DNA of 64,000 bases from Phycisphaera sp. (GTDB taxonomy: Bacteria; Planctomycetota; Phycisphaerae; Phycisphaerales; UBA1924): NCBI GenBank assembly GCA_003712165.1, contig RHLH01000001.1, positions 1,240,001 through 1,304,000 of the forward strand, written 5' to 3'. Position numbers and translations under genes: made by a program. The notes beneath the pieces are model-generated. The model saw only the letters and a list, made by a program, of their open reading frames with translations, searched no databases and had not been told where the DNA came from. Shown here piece after piece: positions 32,381-42,071 of this stretch. How positions within the stretch are numbered: position 1 is the first letter of the stretch; each line of letters begins with the position of its first letter.

Positions 32381-35332
32381 CTAGATGATCTCGCCGTTCC
32401 AGGCGGATACAAGTTTGTCGGTGTCCACAGGCTGCCCGGGTATGTTGAGCTTGCCCGAGTCTGTGACGGCTCCTGTGTGGCGCATCATCACACCGTGCTT
32501 GGCGAGAGTGTCGGCGATCCGTTGCTCGGCATCCCTCGAGTACTCGATGAGATACCTGCCCGCGCCTTCGCCGAAGTAATCGAGGGCTGATTCTTCATCC
32601 ACATCCACGCCGAGGTGCTGGCTCGAGTTCGCCGAGGCGATCAGCATCTCTGCGAGTGCGACGAGCATGCCGCCTTCTGAGATATCGTGCGAGCTGAGGA
32701 CGAGACCCTGCTGGATAAGTTCTGAGAGGGCTCTGGCAATCTTCGGGCCTTGTCGCAGATCAACTGGCAGCAGCGAGTTGTGGCTATCGGTGCTGTGAAT
32801 CTGCGAGTAGTGGGAGTGGCTCAGTGACTTGGCATCGATCCCGATCTCGGCGATCTTGCTGTCGATCTGCTTGAGGTCCATCGTCACGCATTTGGTCACA
32901 TCGTCCACGATCCCCATGCCCGTGATCAGGAGCGTGGGCGGAATCTCGATCGTCCGGCCTTCCTGTGTGGTGAACTGGTTGTTGAGCGAGTCCTTGCCGG
33001 AGACGAACGGGGTCTTGTACGCCTTGGCGCCGTCGTAGCAGCCCTCGGCGGCGCGGACGAGCGAGGCGAGGTTCTCGGGTTTCTTGCAGCTGGGCCAGCA
33101 GAAGTTGTCAAGGATCGCGATCCGGTCGGGGTTCGCGCCCACGCACACAAGGTTGCGCACGCACTCGTCGATCGCGGCGAGCGCCATCTGGTACGGGTCG
33201 CCCCCGAGCGCCGGATCGCCCAGGTTCGTGGCTAGTCCGCAACCGATTGCGAGCCCCTTGCCCGAGCCCGGCACGGGTTCGATGACCGAGGCGTCGCCCG
33301 GCCCGATGCCGCCCGGGCCAACGAGCGGCTTGAGCACCACGTTGCCCTGCACCTCGTGGTCGTACTGGCGGATGATCGAACGCTTGCTTGCGATGTTGGG
33401 GTGCGCGAGGAGCCTGAGCAGGGCGTCCGTGGTGCTGGGTTGCTGGTCGTTCGGCTTGGTGTCTCTCGCGCGCTTTGGGCTTGTCCATTTCGCGGTGCGT
33501 GTTGGTGTCGGGATGCCGTCGTGGAGGAAGGGCATGGGCATCCGGCCGACTTCGTTGTTGTGGAAGTTGAGCACGAGTTCAGGCTCGTTGTTGTCGTTGA
33601 ACTGGCCGAACTCGCCGAGCACCGCGAGCTCGGCGTGCTCCTCGTCGCAGATCGCCTGAAACTTCGCGAGGTTGTCCTGGGGCACAGCAAAGACCATGCG
33701 TTCCTGGGCTTCGCTGATCCAGATCTCTGAGTAAGTCAGCCCGGCGTACTTGAGCGGCGCTCGGTCCAGGTGCACGCTTGCCCCGACTTTCTCTCCCATC
33801 TCACCGACCGCGGAGCTGAATCCGCCCGCACCGCAATCGGTGACAGCGGTGAAGAGTGGTCCCGACTCGTGGTCGCGTGCGCGGAGCGTGGCGTCGAGGA
33901 CACGCTTCTCTTCGATCGCGTTTCCGATCTGGACCGCGTGGTTGAACTCGTCGGCGTGTGTGTCGGTGAGCTCTGCTGAGCTGAACGTTGCGCCGTGGAT
34001 GCCGTCGCGTCCGGTTCTGCCGCCCAGCGCGACGATGAGGTCGCCCGGCTTGGCGTCTCCCCCGATCAGATCCTTGGGCATGACACCGACGCAGCCGCAG
34101 TACACGAGAGGGTTCCCGACGTATCGCTCGTCGAACCAGACGGCGCCGTTGATCGTTGGGATGCCCATCCGGTTGCCGTAGTCACGAACGCCCGCGACGA
34201 CCTGCTTGAGAACGCGGTCCGGCGGGAGGCACCCAGCTGGTACATCCTGCATGTCCTGCGGCCCGACACAGAACACGTCCGTGCTCGCGATAGGTTTGGC
34301 GGCGAGGCCCGTGCCCATGATGTCGCGGATGCACCCACCGATACCCGTGGCGGCACCGCCGTAGGGCTCGATCGCGGAGGGGTGGTTGTGCGTCTCAACC
34401 TTGATGCAGACGGCGTGGTTATCGTCGAATTCGATGATCCCCGCGTTGTCCACGAACACCGAGAGCGTCCAGTCGAGGCCTTCTTCGATCAGCTCGAAAG
34501 TCGCCGCGGCGACGGTGGACTTGAGCAGATTGTTGATGGTTACTGAACCGTCGTCGTTCACGATATGGCCAGGCCGGTTCAACCAGTCGATCGTGTCGCC
34601 CTCGGGGCCTGTGTAGTGGATGGTGCTCTTGAGCGTCTTGTGGACGCAGTGCTCGCTCCAGGTCTGGGCGAGCGTCTCTAGTTCGATGTCGGTGGGTTCG
34701 CGTCCGAGTTCCTGGTATTTGGACCGGATGGCCTGCATCTCGTGCAAGTCAAGGAACAGGTGTCCATCTCGGCTGAGCGTTTCAAGACCGGTGTCGTCGA
34801 GCGTTGTGATCGTGACATGCGTGAGGTTGCACTCGCTCTCGGTGCCCGCCGGGAGAGAGTCTGGGTGGTAGGAGCCGTCGTGGATGTGGTGGACCACGGT
34901 GTTGGCGAGGAGTCGCTCGGCGAGTGTGTGTGCCTGCTTCTGTGAGATGCCCTTGAGTGTGTAGCGGTGCGCAGTCTGGACCGCAGGCCTGGTGCCGGTG
35001 AGGGTCTCGACCGCCGAGGCAACGGACTGCGCGACCGGATCCATCACGCCCGGGAGCGGGTGAACCTCGACGACAACCCCCGTTGCCGATTTTTCACAAG
35101 TGGCGGTTTCAAGCACCGGGTCGACGAGAAGCTCCGCTGTGATCTGTTCGATCTGCTCGTCGGTGAGCTCGCCTTGCAAGAGGAAAACACGCGACGTCCA
35201 GACGCCGGCGAGCCTGGTCCCGATCGCTTCGGCCTCGCGGACGAGCGAGCTGGCCTCGGGGTCCGGGGCGTCGGGCTTTTTCGTGATGACGATGCGATGG
35301 ACAGCCGGCGCGAGGGTATCGGACGTGCTCAT
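32381..35332 (-). CDS. purL: Phosphoribosylformylglycinamidine synthase, PurS-fused PurL
   Basis: FGAM synthase converts FGAR to FGAM in purine synthesis. The 983-residue protein is longer than small PurL (about 740). The N-terminal ~200 residues contain two PurS-like segments (IVITKKPDAPDPEASSLVRE... and VVVEVHPLPGVMDPVAQSVASAVETL...). The catalytic region follows (GREPTDIELETLAQTWSEHC; IKVETHNHPSAIEPYGGAATGIGG; FSSAVGEMGEKVGA). It lacks a PurQ glutaminase domain, which must be separate. Stop abuts the convergent pseudopilin gene (2-base gap). ATG 35332 is the only good start. A divergent start for rnhA lies 87 bases away. Confidence 0.95.
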   Translation of the reverse strand: MSTSDTLAPAVHRIVITKKPDAPDPEASSLVREAEAIGTRLAGVWTSRVFLLQGELTDEQIEQITAELLVDPVLETATCEKSATGVVVEVHPLPGVMDPVAQSVASAVETLTGTRPAVQTAHRYTLKGISQKQAHTLAERLLANTVVHHIHDGSYHPDSLPAGTESECNLTHVTITTLDDTGLETLSRDGHLFLDLHEMQAIRSKYQELGREPTDIELETLAQTWSEHCVHKTLKSTIHYTGPEGDTIDWLNRPGHIVNDDGSVTINNLLKSTVAAATFELIEEGLDWTLSVFVDNAGIIEFDDNHAVCIKVETHNHPSAIEPYGGAATGIGGCIRDIMGTGLAAKPIASTDVFCVGPQDMQDVPAGCLPPDRVLKQVVAGVRDYGNRMGIPTINGAVWFDERYVGNPLVYCGCVGVMPKDLIGGDAKPGDLIVALGGRTGRDGIHGATFSSAELTDTHADEFNHAVQIGNAIEEKRVLDATLRARDHESGPLFTAVTDCGAGGFSSAVGEMGEKVGASVHLDRAPLKYAGLTYSEIWISEAQERMVFAVPQDNLAKFQAICDEEHAELAVLGEFGQFNDNNEPELVLNFHNNEVGRMPMPFLHDGIPTPTRTAKWTSPKRARDTKPNDQQPSTTDALLRLLAHPNIASKRSIIRQYDHEVQGNVVLKPLVGPGGIGPGDASVIEPVPGSGKGLAIGCGLATNLGDPALGGDPYQMALAAIDECVRNLVCVGANPDRIAILDNFCWPSCKKPENLASLVRAAEGCYDGAKAYKTPFVSGKDSLNNQFTTQEGRTIEIPPTLLITGMGIVDDVTKCVTMDLKQIDSKIAEIGIDAKSLSHSHYSQIHSTDSHNSLLPVDLRQGPKIARALSELIQQGLVLSSHDISEGGMLVALAEMLIASANSSQHLGVDVDEESALDYFGEGAGRYLIEYSRDAEQRIADTLAKHGVMMRHTGAVTDSGKLNIPGQPVDTDKLVSAWNGEII

Positions 35333-35418
35333 GCGTGATGGTAGGGACCGGTCTCCGCGAGAGTTGGTCCGGGAATGTGAATGTGGGCGATGAGTAGAGT
35401 TGTCTGAAGGAGTACACG

Positions 35419-35889
35419 TTGCCAGACGAGACCAAGCCCACCGTTCAGCTCTACACAGACGGCGCCTGCTCGGGGAACCCAGGGCCAGGCGGCTGGGGGT
35501 TCATCCTCAGGCACCCGTCGAGCGGCAAGGAGATCGAACGCGCCGGGGCCGAGGCGAGCACGACCAACAACCGCATGGAACTGATGGCGGTCATCGAAGG
35601 GTTATCTCTTCTGTCAAGGCCTTCGGTCGTCGAGTTGTATTCGGACTCGCAGTATGTGCTCAAGGGACTCAAGGAGTGGCTTCATTCCTGGAAGCGGCGG
35701 GGCTGGAAAACAGCCGATAAGAAGCCCGTGAAGAACGTCGAGCTCTGGAAGAAACTCGATGAGCTTGCGCAGGAGCATGAATTACACATGCACTGGGTTC
35801 GCGGACACACGGGTCATCCTGAGAACGAGCGCGCCGATGAACTCGCGGTCGAGGCCCGAGAATCTCTCGTGTCGTCCGATCACTCGTAA
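35419..35889 (+). CDS. rnhA: Ribonuclease HI
   Basis: Cleaves the RNA of RNA-DNA hybrids. The 156-residue protein has the full catalytic set: Asp14 in [16 protein letters not shown], Glu54 in [11 protein letters not shown], Asp76 in ELYSDSQYV, His129 in [15 protein letters not shown] and Asp139 in the same motif, with the basic protrusion [18 protein letters not shown]. The start is TTG 35419, supported by AAGGAG 6 bases upstream. That is a strong ribosome-binding site for a weak start codon. It is divergent from purL. Confidence 0.96.
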   Translation: MPDETKPTVQLYTDGACSGNPGPGGWGFILRHPSSGKEIERAGAEASTTNNRMELMAVIEGLSLLSRPSVVELYSDSQYVLKGLKEWLHSWKRRGWKTADKKPVKNVELWKKLDELAQEHELHMHWVRGHTGHPENERADELAVEARESLVSSDHS

Positions 35890-36056
35890 GACCTCCACCA
35901 ATACCAAGGGTGACCCGGCTCATCCGGTGCAGACGTTGCCGGTGGAGCGAGCGTGCGGATCGAACGATCTTCGCGGCTTTCCCCCGTCAACCGGGTCGCT
36001 CGGTCGTCCGATCTTCGACGTGACGAGCGAATGCCCGCTCGTCGGAGGATCATGCC

Positions 36057-37112
36057 GTGGATCTCAAACGAGTGCTTCAGGCCGCCTTTGATGCGGACGC
36101 GTCGGACATCCACCTCGTCTCCGGGCACAAGCCCATGATGCGAGTCCATCGCGTGATGACCGCGATGGAGTTTGATGTCATCACGCCCGAGGACGGCCGC
36201 AAGATTCTGCAGCAGATGGTCCCGGCAGAACTCGTCAAGGAATTCGACAAGAACAAGGATCTCGACTTCTCGTACGAGATCGAGGGCATCGGGCGTTACC
36301 GTGTGAACGCGCATATGCAGCGCGGCACGCTGGGCTTCGCCCTCAGAACGATCAAGACCGAGGTGCCGCCTCTTGCGAGCCTGGGTCTGCCAGACGTGAT
36401 CGGGCGTCTGACCTACCTGCCCCGTGGGCTCGTGCTCGTCACGGGTGACACGGGCTCAGGTAAGACGACCACGCTGGCGGCGATGATCCAGACGATGAAC
36501 CAGCGTTACCGCAAGCACATCATCACGCTTGAGGACCCGGTCGAATACGCGTTCGAGAGCGACAAATCCGTCGTCGAGCAGCGCGAGCTCGGTGCCGACA
36601 TGCCGACTTTCGCGTCGGGGCTGAAGCACGCCTTGCGTCAGGATCCCGACATCGTGCTCGTCGGTGAGATGCGTGACCTCGATACCACGGCGTTGGCGAT
36701 CACCGCCGCCGAGACCGGTCACCTCGTGCTCTCGACCCTGCACACGGTCAACGCGTCGCAGACGGTCGAACGAATCATCGATATGTACCCGGCGAACCAG
36801 CAGAACCAGATCCGGGCGATGCTTGCCAACACGCTCCAGGCGGTTGTCTCGCAGACTCTGTTCACGCGAATCGACAAGCCCGGCATGTGTCCCGGCACCG
36901 AGATTCTGCTGTGCACGCCCGCTGTCCGCAACCTCATCCGTGAGGCACGCACGTTCGAGATTCCCAACGTCATCGAGACGAGCCGGAATCTGGGCATGCA
37001 GAGCTTGGACAGCTCGATCGCTGAGTTGTACTTCAACGGCATGATCGGTCGCGACGACGCGATCGCGCAGGCGGCGTATCCCGACAAGCTCGAACGCGAA
37101 CTGGCGGCCTGA
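36057..37112 (+). CDS. pilT: Type IV pilus retraction ATPase PilT
   Basis: A 351-residue hexameric ATPase that depolymerises type IV pili. N-terminal PAS-like domain (ASDIHLVSGHKPMMRVHR), Walker A GDTGSGKTTTLAAMI, Asp-box ITLEDPVEYAF, Walker B DPDIVLVGEMRD, His-box ETGHLVLSTLHTVNA, and AIRNLIREAR-like AVRNLIREARTFEIPNVIETS. These and the length fit PilT rather than the larger PilB. The start is GTG 36057, with GGAGG 8 bases upstream. First gene of a run with pilC and three pilin-like genes. No pilB or major pilin gene is present in this window. Confidence 0.94.
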   Translation: MDLKRVLQAAFDADASDIHLVSGHKPMMRVHRVMTAMEFDVITPEDGRKILQQMVPAELVKEFDKNKDLDFSYEIEGIGRYRVNAHMQRGTLGFALRTIKTEVPPLASLGLPDVIGRLTYLPRGLVLVTGDTGSGKTTTLAAMIQTMNQRYRKHIITLEDPVEYAFESDKSVVEQRELGADMPTFASGLKHALRQDPDIVLVGEMRDLDTTALAITAAETGHLVLSTLHTVNASQTVERIIDMYPANQQNQIRAMLANTLQAVVSQTLFTRIDKPGMCPGTEILLCTPAVRNLIREARTFEIPNVIETSRNLGMQSLDSSIAELYFNGMIGRDDAIAQAAYPDKLERELAA

Positions 37113-37151
37113 GTCCTGATCAGAGCGGAATAGCCAAGCCCGAGGAGCAGC

Positions 37152-38378
37152 ATGGCCAATTACAAGTACACAGTCCGCGACGCGTCGGGCAAGTCCCAAT
37201 CGGGTGTGCTCACTTCTGAAAGCCTCGAGGCCGCCGCTTCCATCCTGCGCGGCCAGGGCCTGAAGATCAGCAGCATCGCTCCCGCCAATAGCGGCATCGA
37301 TAAGGACCAGCTCTTCACGAAGCTCGCCGAGCTCAACGCTGGCAAGCCCAAGACGGCACATGTTCTCGACTTCACGACCCAGCTGGCGGTTATGATGCGT
37401 GCGGGTATCAATCTCCGCTCGGCGCTTGAGGGCATCGCAGAGCAAACCTCGCACGCGGGGTTCAAGAAGATCGTGCTCCAGCTGAAGGCGGACGTCGAGG
37501 CCGGTAAGCAGTTCTCCGAGGCGCTCTCGAAGCACCCGAAGCTGTTCGGCAAGATGTACATCAATATGGTCCGCGCATCAGAGATGTCGGGCTCGTTCAG
37601 TGACATGCTCGACCGGATCGCCGCGTACATTGGACAGGAGATGGAAACCCGTCGGATGGTTATCGGCGCGGCAATCTACCCGGCGGTCATCGGCACGATG
37701 GCTGTCGTCGTAACGGTCTTCCTGCTGACCTTCGTGCTGCCCAAGTTCTACATCGTCTTTGAGGGCAAAGAAGAGATCCTCCCCTGGGCGACCAAGTTCC
37801 TCATGGGGCTTTCTGAGTTTGTGATCCAGAAGAAGCTCTACCTGGGCGTGGGCTTCCTCGCTGCTTTCGCGGGGCTGTTTGCATTTAGCAAGACCGAGGT
37901 TGGCGGCTTCTTCATCGACAAGATGAAGCTTCGTATCCCGGTGCTCAAGGGGATGTTCAGGGCGCTCTACATCAGCCGCTCGCTGCAGACGATGGGCCAG
38001 CTCATCAACGCGGGTGTCCCGATGCTCGACACGATCGCCATCACGGGCGATATCTCGGGCAACAGGCTCTACAAGGGGATGTGGAAGTCGGTGTACTCGA
38101 GCGTGAAGCAGGGTAAGAAGCTGACCGCGCCGCTGCGCAAGACCAAGCTGCTCCCGATGAGTGTGGTGCAGATGATCGCGGCGGGTGAAGATTCAGGTAA
38201 GCTCGGCGAGGTTCTCGACGAGGTCTCCGAGTATTACCACAAGAGGCTCCGAGAAGCGATCAAGACGGTTACCGGAATGATCGAGCCCATCATGATCATC
38301 GTAATGGGTACAGTCGTTGGCTTCATCGCCATGGCGATCATTCTCCCGATCTTCAAGATGTCGGCGATCGTCAAGTAA
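37152..38378 (+). CDS. pilC: Inner-membrane platform protein PilC/GspF
   Basis: A 408-residue polytopic protein that anchors the pilus motor. Two homologous GspF domains: residues about 68-190 (DFTTQLAVMMRAGINLRSALEGIAEQ) and about 270-395 (ISRSLQTMGQLINAGVPMLDTIAIT ... MIAAGEDSGKLGEVLDEVSEYYHKRL). Three transmembrane helices lie at about 170-200, 220-240 and 378-400 (IIVMGTVVGFIAMAIILPIF). The N-terminal cytosolic part (ANYKYTVRDASGKSQSGVL) is typical. It begins 39 bases after pilT. The strict order pilT-pilC resembles bacteria where the retraction ATPase gene sits with the platform. Confidence 0.94.
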   Translation: MANYKYTVRDASGKSQSGVLTSESLEAAASILRGQGLKISSIAPANSGIDKDQLFTKLAELNAGKPKTAHVLDFTTQLAVMMRAGINLRSALEGIAEQTSHAGFKKIVLQLKADVEAGKQFSEALSKHPKLFGKMYINMVRASEMSGSFSDMLDRIAAYIGQEMETRRMVIGAAIYPAVIGTMAVVVTVFLLTFVLPKFYIVFEGKEEILPWATKFLMGLSEFVIQKKLYLGVGFLAAFAGLFAFSKTEVGGFFIDKMKLRIPVLKGMFRALYISRSLQTMGQLINAGVPMLDTIAITGDISGNRLYKGMWKSVYSSVKQGKKLTAPLRKTKLLPMSVVQMIAAGEDSGKLGEVLDEVSEYYHKRLREAIKTVTGMIEPIMIIVMGTVVGFIAMAIILPIFKMSAIVK

Positions 38379-38416
38379 TCGATAATCGGGGTGTGACCGT
38401 CATGGAGAGGACTCCG

Positions 38417-39094
38417 ATGCGATACTTCGGACGACGACAGAGGCGGCGCCTCGCACGGCGCCGGGGCTTTACGCTGCTTGAGACGATGCTCACACTTGTG
38501 ATCGTCTCGGTTGGTGTGGCCGCGGTGTTCGATTCGTACGGCGCGTTTACGATTGCCAACCAGTGGTCTTCGCGCACAGCGACGGCTGAACTGCTCGCAA
38601 ACGAGATCCGAGAATTCACGCGCTCGCTTCCCAGGCACGACCCGGTCACGGGACTTGACCTCGACGAGGACTCGGGCGATGTGTATGGCTGGGGCCTTGA
38701 GCCGGGTGAAGTCGAGGCGACCGACGTTGACGACATCGACGATCTCGATGGGATCAGCTTTGTCTGGTCCGGTGCCGATCTCCAGAACAGCGAGATGCCC
38801 GGTCCCATCGACGCGGCAGGCAATGTCATCGAGCAGTACGTGCTCAATTCTGTTGACCGCGCCAGCGGTGACGATGTCCAGTTCGGGTGGGTCCAGACGA
38901 TCACTGTCGACAAGGTCAGCCCGTTCGACTATGCCGAGGTACTTGAGCCGGGCTTCGACGAGCCCGCCGACGGTGACTTCCGCGGACGTGACGTTGATGA
39001 CTACCCGCTTCGGATCACTGTCACGGTTGGTTACCAGGGCATGTTCGATGCCGAGCCAGACACGGTTACCACACTGAGCTGGATCGTCCCGTAA
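38417..39094 (+). CDS. Pseudopilin / minor pilin (PilV-like)
   Basis: A protein of about 225 residues with a pilin-type N-terminus: a basic leader (MRYFGRRQRRRLARRRG) then FTLLETMLTLVIVSVGVAAVF, with Glu at +5 of the mature chain. The body is rich in Asp/Glu (DLDEDSGDVYGWGLEPGEVEATDVDDIDDLDG) and ends VTTLSWIVP. Order after pilC and the 'LLETM' start suggest the PilV/GspI-like class. ATG 38417 is preceded by GGAGAGG at 6 bases; ATG 38402 and GTG 38393 are possible alternatives. Confidence 0.85.
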   Translation: MRYFGRRQRRRLARRRGFTLLETMLTLVIVSVGVAAVFDSYGAFTIANQWSSRTATAELLANEIREFTRSLPRHDPVTGLDLDEDSGDVYGWGLEPGEVEATDVDDIDDLDGISFVWSGADLQNSEMPGPIDAAGNVIEQYVLNSVDRASGDDVQFGWVQTITVDKVSPFDYAEVLEPGFDEPADGDFRGRDVDDYPLRITVTVGYQGMFDAEPDTVTTLSWIVP

Positions 39095-39161
39095 GGGCGT
39101 CCGCTGCTGTTTGTTTGATAGATGCCCGGCGGGGCATAAACCGCGACTTGGGAGAAGACTT

Positions 39162-42071
39162 ATGCGCAACACCAAACCGATCGAGCGGAACGAGGCCGAC
39201 CTCCGCGCGGAGGCTTCGGTGCAGGCGAATAAGGGTGGGGGTATCAAAGCGTGGTTCTTCGCGCACCGCAAGGGCGTGTCGAGCGTGCTGGCGATGATGA
39301 TGGCGATCCTTGTCGGGTCGCTCGCTGTTGCGATGGGCACAGTTACGCAGGGGAACCTGCGCAACTCGGCGACGCACCTGCATGTGATGCGCGCGATGCA
39401 GGCCGCCGAGACAGGCATGAAGGTCGCCGAGCTCAGGCTCGAAGAGGCATCGAAGCGGTTTGTCGTAGAGCGTGGCGAAGTCGATCTCTTGTTGGGACAG
39501 CGCCTCTGGCAGGGCACGTACTCGGGCGCCGACGGCGAAGTGCTCGTCATGCCCTCAATCAGCGGCCACGACGAGCCGGGCTCGCCGGCGGGCGTTGCCG
39601 AGGCGTTGTTCTACCGCCACGGAGCTGACACGAACACCGTTGATGTTGGTTTCGGTACCGATGTTGTCTTGGGTTCGGCTCCTGCCGGCACGGACATGGA
39701 CGAGTACCAGGCTGAGGGTTGGGTGACCGCTCCCGCGATCGCGCTGCGCTCGCAGTCCGGTACTCACGATCTGCCGACCGCGTTTCAGATCACGTACGCG
39801 CCTCTCGCCAACGGCACCGATGTCCGCGTCTTCGTGACAGGCTACGACTTCGACCCGACGAGACCGGGCAGGCCCCTGACTCGTGTGATCAGCAAGGACT
39901 TCCGCGTTCGCAAGGTTGTTGATACCGCGATCGTGAGCCAGAGCCGAATCCTGATCGGCAAGAACGTCCACATCGAGGGCGACCTGGGCACCAGGTTCGA
40001 TGACCTCGAAACCGAGAACGGCAACCCGGTCACCATTCGCTCTGACTTCGCGGGTCTGGACGATGTGCTGGACAACAAGATCGAAGATCTCTACACCAAT
40101 CTGGCGCTGCACGACGTTGACGGCGACAACCGACTCCGTGTCGGGCACCCGCTCGAAGGGATAGGCCTGAATCAGGACGGCGACCCCGACGGTGATCCCA
40201 TGGACGACGTCGATTACGACGGCGATGGCGAGGGCGACGGCGCATTCAGCGATGTCACAGGCGATGGCTATGTCGATGAGTTCGACCTGTTCATCAATCA
40301 CTTCGACGAAGACGGAGACGGCAAGATCACGATCGGCGGCTGGCCCGCGATCGGGACCGATGCCGAACTGCGCACGCCCGAATTCACGAACGCCGACGGC
40401 GATCCGATCGATGTCGATCTGGTGTACATGATCGATTCGTCGAGCCCCGACCGCAACAAGAACGGCGTCTCGGGCTACTACGACAGCAACGGCAACGGCA
40501 TCTGGGACCCCGGCAGCGAGGACGCGGCCGACTACGATTCGACGCACGACATCTGGGCTGATCAGCAGCTCGGCTACCGTGACGGGTTCATCGATTACAA
40601 GGACAAGTACGTCAAGGTTGACGGCCGGCTGGTCTTCCAGGTCGCCGCGAGTGATTGGGCTGCTGCGCAGGGCAACATCTACGACGCCATCGAAGGCTCT
40701 ATTCGTCCGGGGAACGGCAACTCGCCAGTCGAGTTCGAAGCCTCAGAGGATCTGCTGCCAGACATCGATTCAGACAGCTTCAGTGAGACACAGAACGCTC
40801 TGTATGCAGCGGCAGATGGTGCCGATTTCTGGGTGCAGGTCGCTCAAAACCTAGGGGTGAGTGTTGGTTCGCTAGATGGTTATGTCGAAGCTGGACTCGA
40901 TCCCGACGCGCCGCAGTTCGAGCGCTTAGACGCGGACGCCGACGAGGACGGCCTGCCCGACAACTTCATCACTGCGCACTGGGAGAAGATGCCCTTCAAC
41001 TCCCCGGCGCAGGCGGACTGGTACTACCGACCTGTGTTCAGGAACATGGTCTTCCGCAACGTCATTATTCCCGTTGGTGTCAACGGTCTGTTCGAGAACT
41101 GCACGATGGTCGGCGTGACCCGCATCGAGAGCTACGCGGACAACGACCACATCAACTGGGCGCTGTACGGTGCGCTAGAAGGTGACGGCGTGCTGCCGCC
41201 CTCGCCCAAGGATGATCCGCTCGACAAGAGCGACTTCGAGCGATACACGACGGGCGTCGTCACCGACGGCCCCTCGAACTACGACGATTTCCCGGATCCG
41301 CCCGTGATCGACGGTGTCGTCCGCACGGGTATCGAGCGTGACACCAAGAACTGGTCTAACAACGTTCGATTCCACGACACGCTGTTCGTTGGATCGCTGA
41401 TCTCTGATGTCCCTGGGACGTACACACACCTGCGTAACAAGATCCAGCTGACCGGTGCGTGCCGGTTCACCAACGAGCACCCGAGCGAGCCGAACAACTC
41501 CGAGCTGAACCCGGACGAGGACGACCTGGACGAGATCGCCAAGAGTTCTCTGATGACACCGAACTACTCGGTGGACATCGGGACGTTCAACAGCCCGCCC
41601 GAGCAGAACGTCGCGCTGCGTGGCGCGGTGGTCGCGGGTGTTCTGGATATCCGCGGCAACGCGAGCATCGATGGTGCGCTGCTGCTGACCTTTGACCCGA
41701 TCCTGGGTACCAGCCCGCTGGTCGATACATTCGGTGTGCCTCTGGGTAACCCGTCTGACTTCAACGCGTCGATCGGGTACTTCGGTGCCGAGGACGGCGA
41801 CGCCGAATCGCTGGACCCAGCGGAGTTGCCGATCGTTGATGGCGAACGCATTGTGGGTTGGGACCTCAACGGCGATGGCCTGGCCGACCTCGGCCCGGAC
41901 ACGCCCCCGAGCGCAGACCAGATCGCTGCCGGCGCGACCGCGGTCCCGTTTTACGGCTACGGCCGGATCAACCTGCGGTTCAATCCTGACATGGTGATGC
42001 CCGACGGGCTGATGCTGCCTCTGTCGACACAGGCCCTGTCTGATACATACCGGGAAGGGACACGCCGATGA
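39162..42071 (+). CDS. Large PilX-like protein with Asp/Gly calcium-type repeats
   Basis: A 969-residue protein. The N-terminus is PilX-like: a hydrophilic leader, one membrane helix at about residues 38-60 (VSSVLAMMMAILVGSLAVAM), then QAAETGMKVAELRLEEA, the conserved 'A.E.G...A' helix. Unlike pilins it lacks the Glu-5 motif. The body holds a stretch (about residues 315-480) of Asp/Gly-rich loops like calcium-binding dockerin or thrombospondin type 3 repeats (NQDGDPDGDPMDDVDYDGDG, DVTGDGYVDEFDLFINHFDE, DEDGDGKITIGG, DSNGNGIWDPGS). The rest is large and unrecognised. It lies between two pseudopilins, the last overlapped by 4 bases. GGGAGAAG precedes ATG 39162. Confidence 0.85.
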   Translation: MRNTKPIERNEADLRAEASVQANKGGGIKAWFFAHRKGVSSVLAMMMAILVGSLAVAMGTVTQGNLRNSATHLHVMRAMQAAETGMKVAELRLEEASKRFVVERGEVDLLLGQRLWQGTYSGADGEVLVMPSISGHDEPGSPAGVAEALFYRHGADTNTVDVGFGTDVVLGSAPAGTDMDEYQAEGWVTAPAIALRSQSGTHDLPTAFQITYAPLANGTDVRVFVTGYDFDPTRPGRPLTRVISKDFRVRKVVDTAIVSQSRILIGKNVHIEGDLGTRFDDLETENGNPVTIRSDFAGLDDVLDNKIEDLYTNLALHDVDGDNRLRVGHPLEGIGLNQDGDPDGDPMDDVDYDGDGEGDGAFSDVTGDGYVDEFDLFINHFDEDGDGKITIGGWPAIGTDAELRTPEFTNADGDPIDVDLVYMIDSSSPDRNKNGVSGYYDSNGNGIWDPGSEDAADYDSTHDIWADQQLGYRDGFIDYKDKYVKVDGRLVFQVAASDWAAAQGNIYDAIEGSIRPGNGNSPVEFEASEDLLPDIDSDSFSETQNALYAAADGADFWVQVAQNLGVSVGSLDGYVEAGLDPDAPQFERLDADADEDGLPDNFITAHWEKMPFNSPAQADWYYRPVFRNMVFRNVIIPVGVNGLFENCTMVGVTRIESYADNDHINWALYGALEGDGVLPPSPKDDPLDKSDFERYTTGVVTDGPSNYDDFPDPPVIDGVVRTGIERDTKNWSNNVRFHDTLFVGSLISDVPGTYTHLRNKIQLTGACRFTNEHPSEPNNSELNPDEDDLDEIAKSSLMTPNYSVDIGTFNSPPEQNVALRGAVVAGVLDIRGNASIDGALLLTFDPILGTSPLVDTFGVPLGNPSDFNASIGYFGAEDGDAESLDPAELPIVDGERIVGWDLNGDGLADLGPDTPPSADQIAAGATAVPFYGYGRINLRFNPDMVMPDGLMLPLSTQALSDTYREGTRR

